DNA of 43,963 nt from Pseudogracilibacillus sp037892545 (GCF_037892545.1 NZ_JBBKBG010000022.1:1-43963); one strand, 5' to 3'. Shown: positions 18,045 through 27,187, counted from the stretch's first letter. Program-made: numbers and translations. Notes: generated from the letters alone by a model not told the origin.

Positions 18045-18464
18045 ATGAACATTGCACTAATTGCACATGATAAAAAGAAAGATGATATGGTTAAATTTTC
18101 GATTGCTTATAAGCAAATTTTAGAAAAGCATACACTATTTGCAACAGGTACAACAGGTTCTTTAATTGAAAAAGAAACAGATTTACCGATTAAGAAATTC
18201 CAATCAGGACCGATAGGTGGAGACCAACAAATTGGTGCCTTAGTTGCAACGAATGATATGGATATTATTTTCTTTTTTCGGGATCCATTGACAGCACAAC
18301 CTCATGAACCAGATGTTAGTGCATTAATGCGATTATGTGATGTTCATTTAATTCCTTTAGCGACAAATATTGCAGCTGCAGAAGTATTGATCCATGGATT
18401 AGAACGTGGAGATTTTCAGTGGCGAACGTATATGAAAAATCGAGAAGAGGGTTCTATTTCATGA
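18045..18464 (+). CDS. mgsA: Methylglyoxal synthase
   Basis: Converts dihydroxyacetone phosphate to methylglyoxal and phosphate, a phosphate-releasing glycolytic bypass. 139 residues with IALIAHDKKK, ATGTTGSLI, GPIGGDQQIGALVA and FFRDPLTAQPHEPDV, all hallmarks of the family. Overlaps the bshA start (ATGA). In B. subtilis bshB1 lies between these two genes; here it is absent. Confidence 0.97.
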   Translation: MNIALIAHDKKKDDMVKFSIAYKQILEKHTLFATGTTGSLIEKETDLPIKKFQSGPIGGDQQIGALVATNDMDIIFFFRDPLTAQPHEPDVSALMRLCDVHLIPLATNIAAAEVLIHGLERGDFQWRTYMKNREEGSIS

Positions 18465-19588
18465 GAAAAATCGGTATTACTTGCTATCCAACCGTTGGCG
18501 GGTCTGGAATTATAGCGACAGAACTTGGTAAAATGTTGGCGGAACGGGGATTTGAGATACATTTTATAACATCTAGCTTACCATTTCGTTTAGATTGTAT
18601 TCATCCGAATATTTATTATCACGAAGTTGAAATTAACCATTATCCAGTATTTCAACATCCACCATATGATTTAGCATTAGCGGCTAAAATGGCTGATGTC
18701 ATTGACCGCGAAAAATTGGATATTTTGCATGTACATTATGCTATGCCACATGCAATTAGTGCAATCTTAGCCAAAGACATCGCAAATCACGAGGTAAAAA
18801 TTGTGACTACATTGCATGGAACAGATATAACGGTATTAGGCATTGATAAAACATTTAAACGAATGATTAAATATGGTATTGAGCAATCTGATGTTGTGAC
18901 AGCTGTGTCAGATTCACTTGTCAATGACACGGTACAACAATTATTAGTCGAAAAAGAAATTCATGTTATTTATAATTTTGTCAACGAAGAACAATATTAC
19001 AAAAAAGATCGCCAGTTTGTAAAAAAAGATTACGAGATAGAAGAAGATGAGAATGTAGTGATTCACATATCGAACTTCCGTAAAGTAAAACGAATTCAAG
19101 ATGTCATTCAAACATTTTCATTTATTCAACAAGAAGTAAAAAGTAAATTATTGCTTGTTGGAGATGGACCGGAAATGCAAACAGCGATAGATTGTGTGAA
19201 AAAATACGATATGGAAGATAAAGTTTTGTTTTTAGGAAAACAAAAAAACATTAGTGATTTACTATCGATTTCTGACTTAAAATTATTAATGTCTGAGAAA
19301 GAGAGTTTTGGCTTAGTATTATTAGAAGCAATGGCTTGTGAAGTACCAACGATTGGTACAGATGTTGGTGGAATACCTGAAGTAATCATACATGATGAAA
19401 CAGGATTTATTGTCCCGTTAGGTGATACAGAAAAAGCAGCTACATATGCCATTGAATTGTTAAATGATAAGGAAAAATTAGAACGATTTAGACATAATGC
19501 ATTAGAGCGAGTCCATCAGATGTTTAGATCGGAAAAAATTCTAAATGAGTATATTACATTATATGACCAATTATTAGCAAATAGGTGA
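18461..19588 (+). CDS. bshA: Bacillithiol biosynthesis glycosyltransferase BshA
   Basis: GT4-family enzyme that attaches N-acetylglucosamine to L-malate, first step of bacillithiol synthesis. 375 residues: N-terminal GITCYPTVGGSGIIATELG, acceptor-domain THLHGTDITVLG-type motif (TLHGTDITVLG here) and the C-terminal UDP-sugar motif ESFGLVLLEAMACEVPTIG with DVGGIPEVI. ATG 18461 overlaps the mgsA stop and has GAAGAGGG upstream. The deacetylase BshB must be encoded elsewhere. Confidence 0.94.
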   Translation: MRKIGITCYPTVGGSGIIATELGKMLAERGFEIHFITSSLPFRLDCIHPNIYYHEVEINHYPVFQHPPYDLALAAKMADVIDREKLDILHVHYAMPHAISAILAKDIANHEVKIVTTLHGTDITVLGIDKTFKRMIKYGIEQSDVVTAVSDSLVNDTVQQLLVEKEIHVIYNFVNEEQYYKKDRQFVKKDYEIEEDENVVIHISNFRKVKRIQDVIQTFSFIQQEVKSKLLLVGDGPEMQTAIDCVKKYDMEDKVLFLGKQKNISDLLSISDLKLLMSEKESFGLVLLEAMACEVPTIGTDVGGIPEVIIHDETGFIVPLGDTEKAATYAIELLNDKEKLERFRHNALERVHQMFRSEKILNEYITLYDQLLANR

Positions 19589-19592
19589 ATCT

Positions 19593-20759
19593 ATGTTACC
19601 AAAGTCATTTGAACCTGTATATGAAATTTTAGAACAAATTGAAAAAAATGGGGAAGTTGCTTATATCGTTGGAGGAGCAGTTCGTAACTATTTATTATCA
19701 AAAAGTATAAATGATATCGATATTACGACATCTGCAACTCCAACCCAAATTGCAACATTTTTCCCTAATGTTGTTGATATTGCTAGTGAACATGGAACCG
19801 TTTTAGTCATCCATCACAAAATTCCTTATGAAATTACTACTTTCCGTGGAACGAAAAATACATTAGAAGATGACCTCATGTATCGTGATTTTACAATGAA
19901 TGCGATTGCAATGAATAAGAATGGAGACATAATAGATGTTTATGGAGGTACCACCCATTTAAATGAAAAACGTATTGTAGCGGTTCAACATGCAACCGAT
20001 AGAATTAAGGAAGACCCTCTGCGAATTATTCGAGCTGTACGATTCGTTAGCGAACTTCAATTCTCCATAGATGATACATTAGCTAACGTCATGAAACATG
20101 AAGCATTTCGTTTAGAACAAGTTGCAACAGAACGGATATTACAAGAATGGACGAAGCTCATAAAAGGTCACTCTATTCAACTTGCATGGAAATGTATCGA
20201 AGCAACACAAATCGCTTTATATTTACCACTTTTTAAAGAGAAACCAACGCTTATGAATGAGTTAGCTACTATGACGGAACCATTTAATGGATTAGCAGAA
20301 TTTGTCGCTTATATGTGCATACGGAATGATACATTTGACCTTCAACAGTGGATAAAAAAATGGAAAATGTCTAATGAAGTTAAAAATGATGCAAATAAGT
20401 TACTTCTTTATTATAATCATTATCAATTACATGGAATCGATGATATGCTAATATACGATGTGGAAGAACCTTTAATTACGCCATTTATACAACTATTACA
20501 AAAAGTAACAGAAAATTTATCAGCAAATATGCTTCGTCAAAAATGGATGGAAAAAAGAGATGCTTTGCCGATTAAGAGTCGTTCTACACTTGTTGTCACT
20601 GGACATGATATAATGGAATTATTCCCAGAAAAACGGACAGGTAAGTGGATAGGTGACTTACTTCGAGAAGTGGAAGTTGCTGTAGTAAGAGGTCATTTAC
20701 CAAATGAAAAAATAATTTTAAAGGAGTGGATTCAATGTCATCCACCCGTAAACGATTAA
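19593..20759 (+). CDS. cca: CCA tRNA nucleotidyltransferase
   Basis: Adds or repairs the 3-prime CCA of tRNA. 388 residues; class II nucleotidyltransferase motif GGAVRNYLL ... DIDITTSATP (about 27-49), then RDFTMNAIAMN, DRIKEDPLRIIRAVRF and the helical body. Starts 4 bases after bshA, with an AGGTGA ribosome binding site. Its 3-prime end overlaps birA by 25 bases. Confidence 0.96.
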   Translation: MLPKSFEPVYEILEQIEKNGEVAYIVGGAVRNYLLSKSINDIDITTSATPTQIATFFPNVVDIASEHGTVLVIHHKIPYEITTFRGTKNTLEDDLMYRDFTMNAIAMNKNGDIIDVYGGTTHLNEKRIVAVQHATDRIKEDPLRIIRAVRFVSELQFSIDDTLANVMKHEAFRLEQVATERILQEWTKLIKGHSIQLAWKCIEATQIALYLPLFKEKPTLMNELATMTEPFNGLAEFVAYMCIRNDTFDLQQWIKKWKMSNEVKNDANKLLLYYNHYQLHGIDDMLIYDVEEPLITPFIQLLQKVTENLSANMLRQKWMEKRDALPIKSRSTLVVTGHDIMELFPEKRTGKWIGDLLREVEVAVVRGHLPNEKIILKEWIQCHPPVND

Positions 20760-21709
20760 TAGAGTTATTAATGCATCATGAAGATACATATATTTCTGGA
20801 CAAGTTTTGTCAGAAAAATTATCTATCTCTCGTAATGCGGTTTGGAAACATATGAATGAATTAAAAAAAGATGGATATACAATTGAAGCGAAAGCGAAAT
20901 TAGGCTATAAAATTATAAGCTATCCGAATAAAGTAAGCGAAAACACCATTTCATGGGGGTTAAACACGAATTGGCTTGGTAACCGTATCGTCCATAGAGA
21001 AAAAGTTACTTCGACACAAAGGATTGCACATGAACTTGCTTTAGATGGTGCACAACACGGTACGATCGTGATTGCAGATGAACAAACAGAAGGAAAAGGT
21101 CGGATTGGCAAACAATGGGATTCAAAAAGTGGAAAAGGGATTTGGATGAGTATGATTTTACGTCCTAATATACCACCTTATTTAGCCCCACAATTGACTT
21201 TATTAACTGCAACGGTTGTAGCCGAAGTAATCGACAAAGAAACTTCCGTTACACCTCAAATTAAATGGCCAAATGACGTCTTAGTGGACGGTAAAAAAAT
21301 TGCAGGCATTTTAACTGAAATGCAGGCTGAACAAGATAAAATATCATATGTAATTGTTGGAATTGGCTTAAATGTTAATCAGAAAAAAGATGAAATACCT
21401 GTTAATACAAATTATGAAGCAAGTTCCTTATTCGTAGAAACAAAACAGGAATTGAACATGGTCTCCCTTTTGCAAAAAATATTACAAACATTTGAAGATA
21501 AATATGATCGTTTCCTTGATCGTGGTTTTGAAGAAGTGAAACAGCAATGGGAAAGTTATGGTTTTCGTATACATGAACGTTTACAAGTAACGATTGCTAA
21601 AGAAACATGGGATGGTATTTTTCTAGGTATTGCAGAAGACGGTGCATTATTAATGGATCGAGCTGGAGAAATAAAACGAATTTATTCAGGAGAAATTGCT
21701 TGGTTTTAA
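20735..21709 (+). CDS. birA: Biotin-[acetyl-CoA-carboxylase] ligase / biotin repressor BirA
   Basis: Bifunctional: biotinylates carboxyl carrier protein and represses biotin genes. 324 residues; N-terminal winged helix (about 1-65, with LSISRNAVWKHMNELKKDGY), catalytic EGKGRIGKQWDS (GRGRxGR-type) and KWPNDVLVDGKKIAGIL. ATG 20735 is chosen because AAGGAGTGG at 20721-20729 is its ribosome binding site, inside the cca coding region, so translation is likely coupled. Confidence 0.95.
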   Translation: MSSTRKRLIELLMHHEDTYISGQVLSEKLSISRNAVWKHMNELKKDGYTIEAKAKLGYKIISYPNKVSENTISWGLNTNWLGNRIVHREKVTSTQRIAHELALDGAQHGTIVIADEQTEGKGRIGKQWDSKSGKGIWMSMILRPNIPPYLAPQLTLLTATVVAEVIDKETSVTPQIKWPNDVLVDGKKIAGILTEMQAEQDKISYVIVGIGLNVNQKKDEIPVNTNYEASSLFVETKQELNMVSLLQKILQTFEDKYDRFLDRGFEEVKQQWESYGFRIHERLQVTIAKETWDGIFLGIAEDGALLMDRAGEIKRIYSGEIAWF

Positions 21710-21721
21710 GGAGGAAAACAA

Positions 21722-22546
21722 TTGTTAACGACATTAAAATGGAAGCAAATGAAAGAGAATGATGAAAAAATTACGATGCTTACTGCTTATGATTATCCAT
21801 CGGCTAAACAAGCAGAACAAGCAGGTGTTGATACAATTTTAGTTGGAGATTCTTTAGGGATGGTTGTTTTAGGGTACCAATCAACAACAGAAGTGACGAT
21901 TGATGATATGGTGCACCATGCAAAAGCAGTTAGACGAGGAGCACCAAATACGTTCGTTGTCGTCGATATGCCTTTTATGTCTTATCATGAATCATTAGAA
22001 AAAGCAGTTGAAAATGCTACGCGATTGTTTCAAACATCGAATGCACAAGCACTTAAAATTGAAGGTGCATCCAGTTTAACATTGCAACTTATCGAACGTT
22101 TAACCGAAGGCGGTATTCCTGTAGTCGGTCATTTAGGTTTAACACCACAAATGGTTAATGTATTAGGAGGATATCGTGTTCAAGCTAAAAATAACGAAGC
22201 AATTGATCAATTAATGCATGACGCAAAACAGTTAGAAGCACATGGAGCGTTTTCCATTGTATTTGAATGTATACCGAAAGAAATTGGTGCACTAGTGACA
22301 GAATCTTTACATATACCAACAATTGGTATAGGGGCTGGTGCTGCATGTGATGGACAAGTATTAGTGTACCATGATATTTTACAATATGGCGGAGATAGTT
22401 ATCCTAAATTCGTCAAACATTATGGTGATTTTAATCAAATCGGGGTTCAAGCAATTCAACAATACGTACAAGAAGTAAAATCAGGTGTATTTCCTGAAGA
22501 AACACATACGTATACAGTTGGAAAAGATTTGGTCAAAGAAGGGTAA
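21722..22546 (+). CDS. panB: 3-methyl-2-oxobutanoate hydroxymethyltransferase
   Basis: First committed pantothenate step, making ketopantoate with methylenetetrahydrofolate. 274 residues with ITMLTAYDYPSA, VGDSLGMVVLGY, GHLGLTPQ and GIGAGAACDGQVLV. TTG start at 21722 follows AAGGAGGAAA. First gene of panBCD, directly after birA as in B. subtilis. Confidence 0.96.
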   Translation: MLTTLKWKQMKENDEKITMLTAYDYPSAKQAEQAGVDTILVGDSLGMVVLGYQSTTEVTIDDMVHHAKAVRRGAPNTFVVVDMPFMSYHESLEKAVENATRLFQTSNAQALKIEGASSLTLQLIERLTEGGIPVVGHLGLTPQMVNVLGGYRVQAKNNEAIDQLMHDAKQLEAHGAFSIVFECIPKEIGALVTESLHIPTIGIGAGAACDGQVLVYHDILQYGGDSYPKFVKHYGDFNQIGVQAIQQYVQEVKSGVFPEETHTYTVGKDLVKEG

Positions 22547-22550
22547 CGGT

Positions 22551-23447
22551 ATGAAAGTTATATATGATGTAAAAGCATTAAATGAGGAATTAAATGCATG
22601 TCGTGATAAATCAATTGGTTTTGTCCCAACGATGGGTTATTTACATGAAGGGCATTTATCACTCGTTACAGAAGCCAAAAATGAAAATGATTTAGTTGTC
22701 ATGAGTATTTTTGTTAACCCATTGCAATTTGGACCGAACGAGGACTTAGACACATACCCACGAGACGAAGAAAGGGATTGTGCATTAGCAGAAGCCGCGG
22801 GCGTAGATATTCTATTTATGCCTTCTGTAGACGTAATGTATCCAAATCATATGTCCGTTCAAATGACCGTAACGAGTAGAACGGACGTATTATGTGGACA
22901 GAGTAGGCCAGGACATTTTGACGGTGTGGTAACCGTGTTAACGAAATTATTTCATTTAATTATGCCGACTCGAGCTTATTTTGGATTAAAAGATGCCCAA
23001 CAATTTGCGGTCGTTTATTATCTCGTAAAGGATTTAAATTTTCCATTAACAGTAATCGGCTTACCAACAGTTCGTGAACATGATGGATTAGCAAAAAGTA
23101 GTCGTAATGTATATTTATCTGAATCGGAAAGAAAAGATGCATTAGCATTATATCGTTCCTTACAACATGCGAAGGATTTAGTACAAAATGGGTGGACAGA
23201 TGTTGTTCGTTTAAAGGAAGAAGTATATCGTTATTTAGAACATAATTGTACTGGAACGATTGATTATGTTGATATACTAAGTTATCCGAACTTAATGATT
23301 ATGGACAAGCTTCAAGAACAAGTAATTATCGCCGTAGCAGTTCAATTTGAGAAAGCGAGGCTAATCGATAATATTATTTTAACTAAAGATGGTCATGAAG
23401 TGAAAACTGTAAATGGGGAGATGAATGATTCATGTTTCGAACGATGA
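22551..23447 (+). CDS. panC: Pantothenate synthetase
   Basis: ATP-dependent condensation of pantoate with beta-alanine. 298 residues with PTMGYLHEGHLSL (HxGH), FVNPLQFGPNEDLDTYPR, YFGLKDAQQF and KSSRNVYLS. ATG 22551 lies 4 bases after panB. The carboxy end is slightly longer than usual because it runs 16 bases into panD, giving tight coupling of the last two genes. Confidence 0.96.
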   Translation: MKVIYDVKALNEELNACRDKSIGFVPTMGYLHEGHLSLVTEAKNENDLVVMSIFVNPLQFGPNEDLDTYPRDEERDCALAEAAGVDILFMPSVDVMYPNHMSVQMTVTSRTDVLCGQSRPGHFDGVVTVLTKLFHLIMPTRAYFGLKDAQQFAVVYYLVKDLNFPLTVIGLPTVREHDGLAKSSRNVYLSESERKDALALYRSLQHAKDLVQNGWTDVVRLKEEVYRYLEHNCTGTIDYVDILSYPNLMIMDKLQEQVIIAVAVQFEKARLIDNIILTKDGHEVKTVNGEMNDSCFER

Positions 23448-23815
23448 TGAAATCTAAAATACACCGTGCACGTGTGACAGAAGCAAACTTAAATTATGTT
23501 GGTAGTATAACGATTGACCAAGATATTATGGATCAAGTGAATATTATTGCAAATGAACAAGTACAAATTGTAAATAATAATAATGGTGCACGTTTCGAAA
23601 CGTACGTCATTCCTGGCGAAAGAGGTTCAGGTATTATTTGCTTAAATGGGGCTGCTGCAAGATTAGTCCAAAAAGATGATGTTGTAATCATTATTGCTTA
23701 TGCGATGGTCCAAGAAGAAAATTTAAAAACATTTACACCGAAGATTGCTATCATGAATGAAAAGAATGAAATCGAACAATATATCGAGGAAGAACCATCA
23801 TTAACGATTTTATAA
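23432..23815 (+). CDS. panD: Aspartate 1-decarboxylase (pyruvoyl enzyme)
   Basis: Makes beta-alanine for pantothenate. 127 residues. The self-cleavage site is Gly24-Ser25 within NYVGSITID, which generates the pyruvoyl group; YVIPGERGSG and NGAAARLV are conserved. Start overlaps panC. In B. subtilis dinG and ypmA follow; here tseB/ypmB follows directly. Confidence 0.96.
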   Translation: MFRTMMKSKIHRARVTEANLNYVGSITIDQDIMDQVNIIANEQVQIVNNNNGARFETYVIPGERGSGIICLNGAAARLVQKDDVVIIIAYAMVQEENLKTFTPKIAIMNEKNEIEQYIEEEPSLTIL

Positions 23816-23822
23816 GGAATAT

Positions 23823-24374
23823 ATGAAGGAAGTTGGATGGAAAATGCTAACAAAACAACGTCCATACATTAATTGGAAGATCGTATTTATTTCTATCATC
23901 ATTATCGCCATTTTGGCATGTGCGTTTTATATTCTTCAAAGTTATCGGGAGATTGTCGCATCAAAATTGCCTAATGAAGAAAAAGTGGAAAAATTAATTC
24001 TACAAGAAACAGATATAGTTGCAATAGATGACATTACTGAGTTCCAAGAAATAGATACAATTTATATCGCAACAGGTAAAAACGAAAAAAAGGAGCCTCT
24101 TATTGCTTTTATAAAAGAAAAAAGTGAGGATTCAAAACAATATATAAAACAGTATAAACAAGAAGAATTACAAAGTACAGAAGCGTTAGTAAACGAATGG
24201 GAAAGTGAATGCACTTCTTGTACATTAAAAAAGACAAATTATGCAATGATTGATAAAAATCCATTATTAGAGATAACGTATGAAGATGAACATAACCGTT
24301 ACGTTTTTGTATATTATTCATTAGAAGATGGAAGTGTTTTTGAACAAATGAAATTAAACAGGAAATATCAATAG
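23823..24374 (+). CDS. ypmB: TseB/YpmB-like membrane-anchored protein (DUF5590)
   Basis: 183 residues (176 if ATG 23844 is used). One N-terminal membrane helix (VFISIIIIAILACAFYIL), then a predicted extracytoplasmic cystatin-like domain. Position between panD and aspB and size match B. subtilis YpmB, renamed TseB, which binds PBP2A and influences cell-wall elongation. Two cysteines in SECTSCTLKK could form a disulfide. Start is uncertain: ATG 23823 has TAAGGA 4 bases upstream. Confidence 0.8.
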   Translation: MKEVGWKMLTKQRPYINWKIVFISIIIIAILACAFYILQSYREIVASKLPNEEKVEKLILQETDIVAIDDITEFQEIDTIYIATGKNEKKEPLIAFIKEKSEDSKQYIKQYKQEELQSTEALVNEWESECTSCTLKKTNYAMIDKNPLLEITYEDEHNRYVFVYYSLEDGSVFEQMKLNRKYQ

Positions 24375-24395
24375 AAAGGTAAAGGTAGATATAAA

Positions 24396-25589
24396 ATGGA
24401 GTTATCGAAACGTGTGCAATCTTTATCTGGGTCACCAACTTTAGCGATTTCAGCGAAAGCAAAACAATTAAAAGATGAAGGACATGATGTCATTGGTTTA
24501 GGGGTAGGGGAACCAGATTTTAATACGCCTACCTATATTATGGATGCGGCTAAAAAGGCAATGGATGCAGGCTTGACAAAGTATACACCAGCAGGCGGAA
24601 TTTTAGCATTAAAAACAGCCATTGTAGACAAGTTACAAAGAGATCATCATTTAACATATGAAACGAATCAAGTAATTGTTACAACAGGTGCTAAATATGC
24701 GTTATATGCATTATTCCAAGTAATGTTGAATGAAGGGGACGAAGTAATCATTCCTACACCTTATTGGGTAAGTTATCCTGAGCATGTTCAGCTTGCTGGG
24801 GGAAAGCCTGTGTTTGTAGAAGGATTAGAATCGAATGACTTTAAGGTGACGAAAGAACAATTAGAAGCTGTCATTACATCTAAAACGAAAGCCATTATTA
24901 TTAATACACCTAGTAATCCAACAGGGATGATGTATTCAAAAGAAGAATTAGCAACAATTGCAGAGGTTTGTATCAAACATAATATTTTAATTGTATCAGA
25001 TGAAATTTATGAACGTTTAATCTATGCAAAAGAACCACATGTATCGATTGCAGAAATTAGTAACGCTGCTAAAGAACAGACAGTTATTATAAATGGAGTA
25101 AGTAAATCTCATGCAATGACAGGATGGAGAATTGGTTATGCAGTTGGACCTGAAAAGATTATTAAAGCCATGGTAAACCATGCATCACATGCGACATCAA
25201 ACCCAACATCTATTGCACAATATGCAGCATTAGAAGCATATACAAATAAGACAGAAGATGAAAAAAATGCCAATGAAATGCGACAAACGTTTCATGAACG
25301 ATTAGATCGTTTATATGAATTAATGAATGACATTCCAGGGTTTTCATGTGCAAAACCAAAAGGTGCATTTTATATTTTTCCAAATGTGATAGAGGCAGTA
25401 AAAATGAATGGTTTTAATGATGTGGAAGAATGGGCAAAAGCATTATTAGAGGAAGAAAAAGTTGCGGTTGTACCAGGTACCGGATTTGGTGCTCCAAATA
25501 ATATTCGTTTATCATATGCTACGTCACTAGAACTATTAGAAGAAGCGGCTAAACGGATTAAACGATTCGTTATTGAACATCAACACTAA
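24396..25589 (+). CDS. aspB: Aspartate aminotransferase (class I, Ib subgroup)
   Basis: PLP enzyme interconverting aspartate/2-oxoglutarate and oxaloacetate/glutamate. 397 residues with GVGEPDFNTP, TPYWVSYPEHV, NTPSNPTG, SDEIYERLIY and the PLP lysine in NGVSKSHAMTGWRIG. In B. subtilis it is followed by asnS; here it is followed by a terminator and dnaD. Confidence 0.96.
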   Translation: MELSKRVQSLSGSPTLAISAKAKQLKDEGHDVIGLGVGEPDFNTPTYIMDAAKKAMDAGLTKYTPAGGILALKTAIVDKLQRDHHLTYETNQVIVTTGAKYALYALFQVMLNEGDEVIIPTPYWVSYPEHVQLAGGKPVFVEGLESNDFKVTKEQLEAVITSKTKAIIINTPSNPTGMMYSKEELATIAEVCIKHNILIVSDEIYERLIYAKEPHVSIAEISNAAKEQTVIINGVSKSHAMTGWRIGYAVGPEKIIKAMVNHASHATSNPTSIAQYAALEAYTNKTEDEKNANEMRQTFHERLDRLYELMNDIPGFSCAKPKGAFYIFPNVIEAVKMNGFNDVEEWAKALLEEEKVAVVPGTGFGAPNNIRLSYATSLELLEEAAKRIKRFVIEHQH

Positions 25590-25600
25590 AATTTATTGAA

Positions 25601-25639
25601 ATCGATAGAGAAATGTCCTTTTTACTCTATCGATTTTTT
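25601..25639 (+). terminator. Intrinsic terminator after aspB
   Basis: ATCGATAGAG (25601-25610) pairs perfectly with CTCTATCGAT (25625-25634), loop 14 bases, then a T run to 25639. The 3-prime arm overlaps the dnaD promoter. Confidence 0.9.
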
Positions 25640-25650
25640 CATGCTATACT
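25621..25650 (+). promoter_or_regulatory. Promoter of dnaD-nth
   Basis: TTTACT at 25621-25626, 18-base spacer, TATACT at 25645-25650 preceded by TGC (extended -10). The -35 and spacer lie within the aspB terminator hairpin. Confidence 0.65.
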
Positions 25651-25670
25651 ATAAGGTGGGAGGGGAAGAA

Positions 25671-26345
25671 ATGAATGAACAATATAATATAGAACAAATG
25701 CTATTAGATCAAATGTCAGTTCCAATGAAACTACTAACTGATTACAAAAAAATTGGTCTCCATGAATATGATGTGATGGTTGTATTACAAATTCATCGTT
25801 ATTTACAAAAAGATGAAGAATTTCCGACCCCTTCAGAACTTGCTAGTTGTTTAACGATTTCTGTCGAACAATGTATGGAAATCATTCGAAAATTAATGCA
25901 GCGAAATTTATTAACGATTGTACAAAAAGAAAATGAACTTGGTCAATTAACAGAAGCATATAGTTTATTATTGTTATGGAAAAAATTATATACAGAAACA
26001 AAACAAGAAGAAAATGAAGAGGGCACGATTTTTATATTATTTGAACAAGAGTTTGGTAGACCATTATCTCCATTTGAAATAGAAACAATTAGCGTTTGGT
26101 TAGACGAAGATAAAATGAAGCCATCGTTAATAAAGGCCGCTTTAAGAGAAGCTGTTTTAATGAGTAAATTAAACTTTAAATATATTGATCGAATTTTAAG
26201 GGAATGGAAGCGAAAAGGTATTCGCTCAGTTGAACAAGCAAGAACGGAAGGAGAAAAGTTCCGTTCAAACCAAGTAACAAAGCATTATGAAGCGGAAAAA
26301 AGAGACACTTCCATTTATTTCAATTGGCTCGAGGGGGACGACTAA
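25671..26345 (+). CDS. dnaD: DNA replication initiation protein DnaD
   Basis: Primosomal protein that helps load the replicative helicase at oriC and at restart. 224 residues: N-terminal winged-helix domain (DYKKIGLHEYDVMVVLQIHRY, about 19-110) and C-terminal DnaD/DnaB2 domain with FGRPLSPFEIETISVWLDE and the YIDRILREWKRKGI helix (YxxxIxxxW motif). ATG 25671 is preceded by GGGAGGGG; the longer in-frame extension from 25596 lies in the terminator. One base separates its stop from nth. Confidence 0.94.
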   Translation: MNEQYNIEQMLLDQMSVPMKLLTDYKKIGLHEYDVMVVLQIHRYLQKDEEFPTPSELASCLTISVEQCMEIIRKLMQRNLLTIVQKENELGQLTEAYSLLLLWKKLYTETKQEENEEGTIFILFEQEFGRPLSPFEIETISVWLDEDKMKPSLIKAALREAVLMSKLNFKYIDRILREWKRKGIRSVEQARTEGEKFRSNQVTKHYEAEKRDTSIYFNWLEGDD

Positions 26346-26346
26346 T

Positions 26347-27012
26347 TTGTTAACAAAAAAAGAAATTCGTTTTTGTTTAGATGAAATGGCAAAAATGTTT
26401 CCAGATGCTCACTGTGAACTAGTACACGAAAATCCATTTGAATTAGTGATCGCTGTTTTAATGTCAGCACAAACGACAGATGTGAATGTGAATAGGGTAA
26501 CAGAAAAGTTGTTTAAAAAATACAAAACTCCAGAAGATTATTTAGCTGTACCATTGGAAGAATTGGAAAATGATATTCGAACCATTGGATTATTTCGTTC
26601 AAAGGCAAAAAATATTCAAAAATTATGCCGAACATTAATAGATGAATATAACGGGGAAGTTCCACAAACGAGAGAAGAATTAATGAAACTTGCAGGTGTA
26701 GGACGAAAGACAGCAAATGTTGTCATGTCAGTTGCATTTGGCGAACCAGCAATTGCTGTAGATACGCATGTGGAACGAGTAGCCAAACGACTAGCATTTT
26801 GTCGTTGGAAAGATTCTGTGTTAGAAGTCGAAGAAACATTAATGAGGAAAATACCGATGGAAGAGTGGAGTGTGACACATCATCGATTAATCTTTTTTGG
26901 ACGATATCATTGTAAGGCAGCAAAGCCTAATTGCGAAATATGTCCTTTGCTTACGGTTTGTCGAGAAGGAAAAAAAAGAATGCGTGCAAAAGAGAAGGCA
27001 CTAAAAAAATAA
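26347..27012 (+). CDS. nth: Endonuclease III (DNA glycosylase/AP lyase)
   Basis: Base-excision repair of oxidised pyrimidines. 221 residues: helix-hairpin-helix AGVGRKTANVV with catalytic Lys121, catalytic Asp139 in VDTHVERV, and the 4Fe-4S cluster cysteines at 189, 196, 199 and 205 (C-x6-C-x2-C-x5-C). TTG 26347 is the start: GAGGGGG at 26331-26337 is spaced 9 bases, and the N-terminus matches B. subtilis Nth. Convergent with ponA. Confidence 0.96.
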   Translation: MLTKKEIRFCLDEMAKMFPDAHCELVHENPFELVIAVLMSAQTTDVNVNRVTEKLFKKYKTPEDYLAVPLEELENDIRTIGLFRSKAKNIQKLCRTLIDEYNGEVPQTREELMKLAGVGRKTANVVMSVAFGEPAIAVDTHVERVAKRLAFCRWKDSVLEVEETLMRKIPMEEWSVTHHRLIFFGRYHCKAAKPNCEICPLLTVCREGKKRMRAKEKALKK

Positions 27013-27045
27013 TGTATCAATGAAGAAAAGGCTCTACAATATATG

Positions 27046-27079
27046 GTGTTGGTGGAAAAAATCCACCGACACTTTTTTT
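27046..27079 (+). terminator. Intrinsic terminator after nth
   Basis: GTGTTGGTGGA (27046-27056) pairs with TCCACCGACAC (27062-27072) with one G-U pair, then seven T. Confidence 0.92.
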
Positions 27080-27137
27080 GCATAAAAATAAAATGACTTT
27101 AAGAAAGTCACCAACACTATTTGACAAAGAGCTAAAG

Positions 27138-27187
27138 AAAAACCCCTTAAGTAAACCAGATTTTTAAAATCGGTCTACTTTAAGGGG
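27138..27187 (-). terminator. Intrinsic terminator downstream of ponA (minus strand)
   Basis: CCCCTTAAGTA (from 27143) and TACTTTAAGGGG (ending 27187) form an imperfect long hairpin with an inner GATTTT/AAAATC stem. Read on the minus strand it is followed by TTTTTCTTT (27134-27142), giving a terminator about 100 bases beyond the ponA stop. Confidence 0.75.

Noticed and set aside
18419..18460. N-terminal extension of BshA inside mgsA
   Set aside because: ATG 18461 gives the conserved MRKIGITCYP start, an ATGA coupling with mgsA and a suitable upstream GAAGAGGG.
22485..22550. 22-residue N-terminal extension of PanC inside panB
   Set aside because: The extension is the out-of-frame end of panB; ATG 22551 gives the normal family start MKVIYDV.
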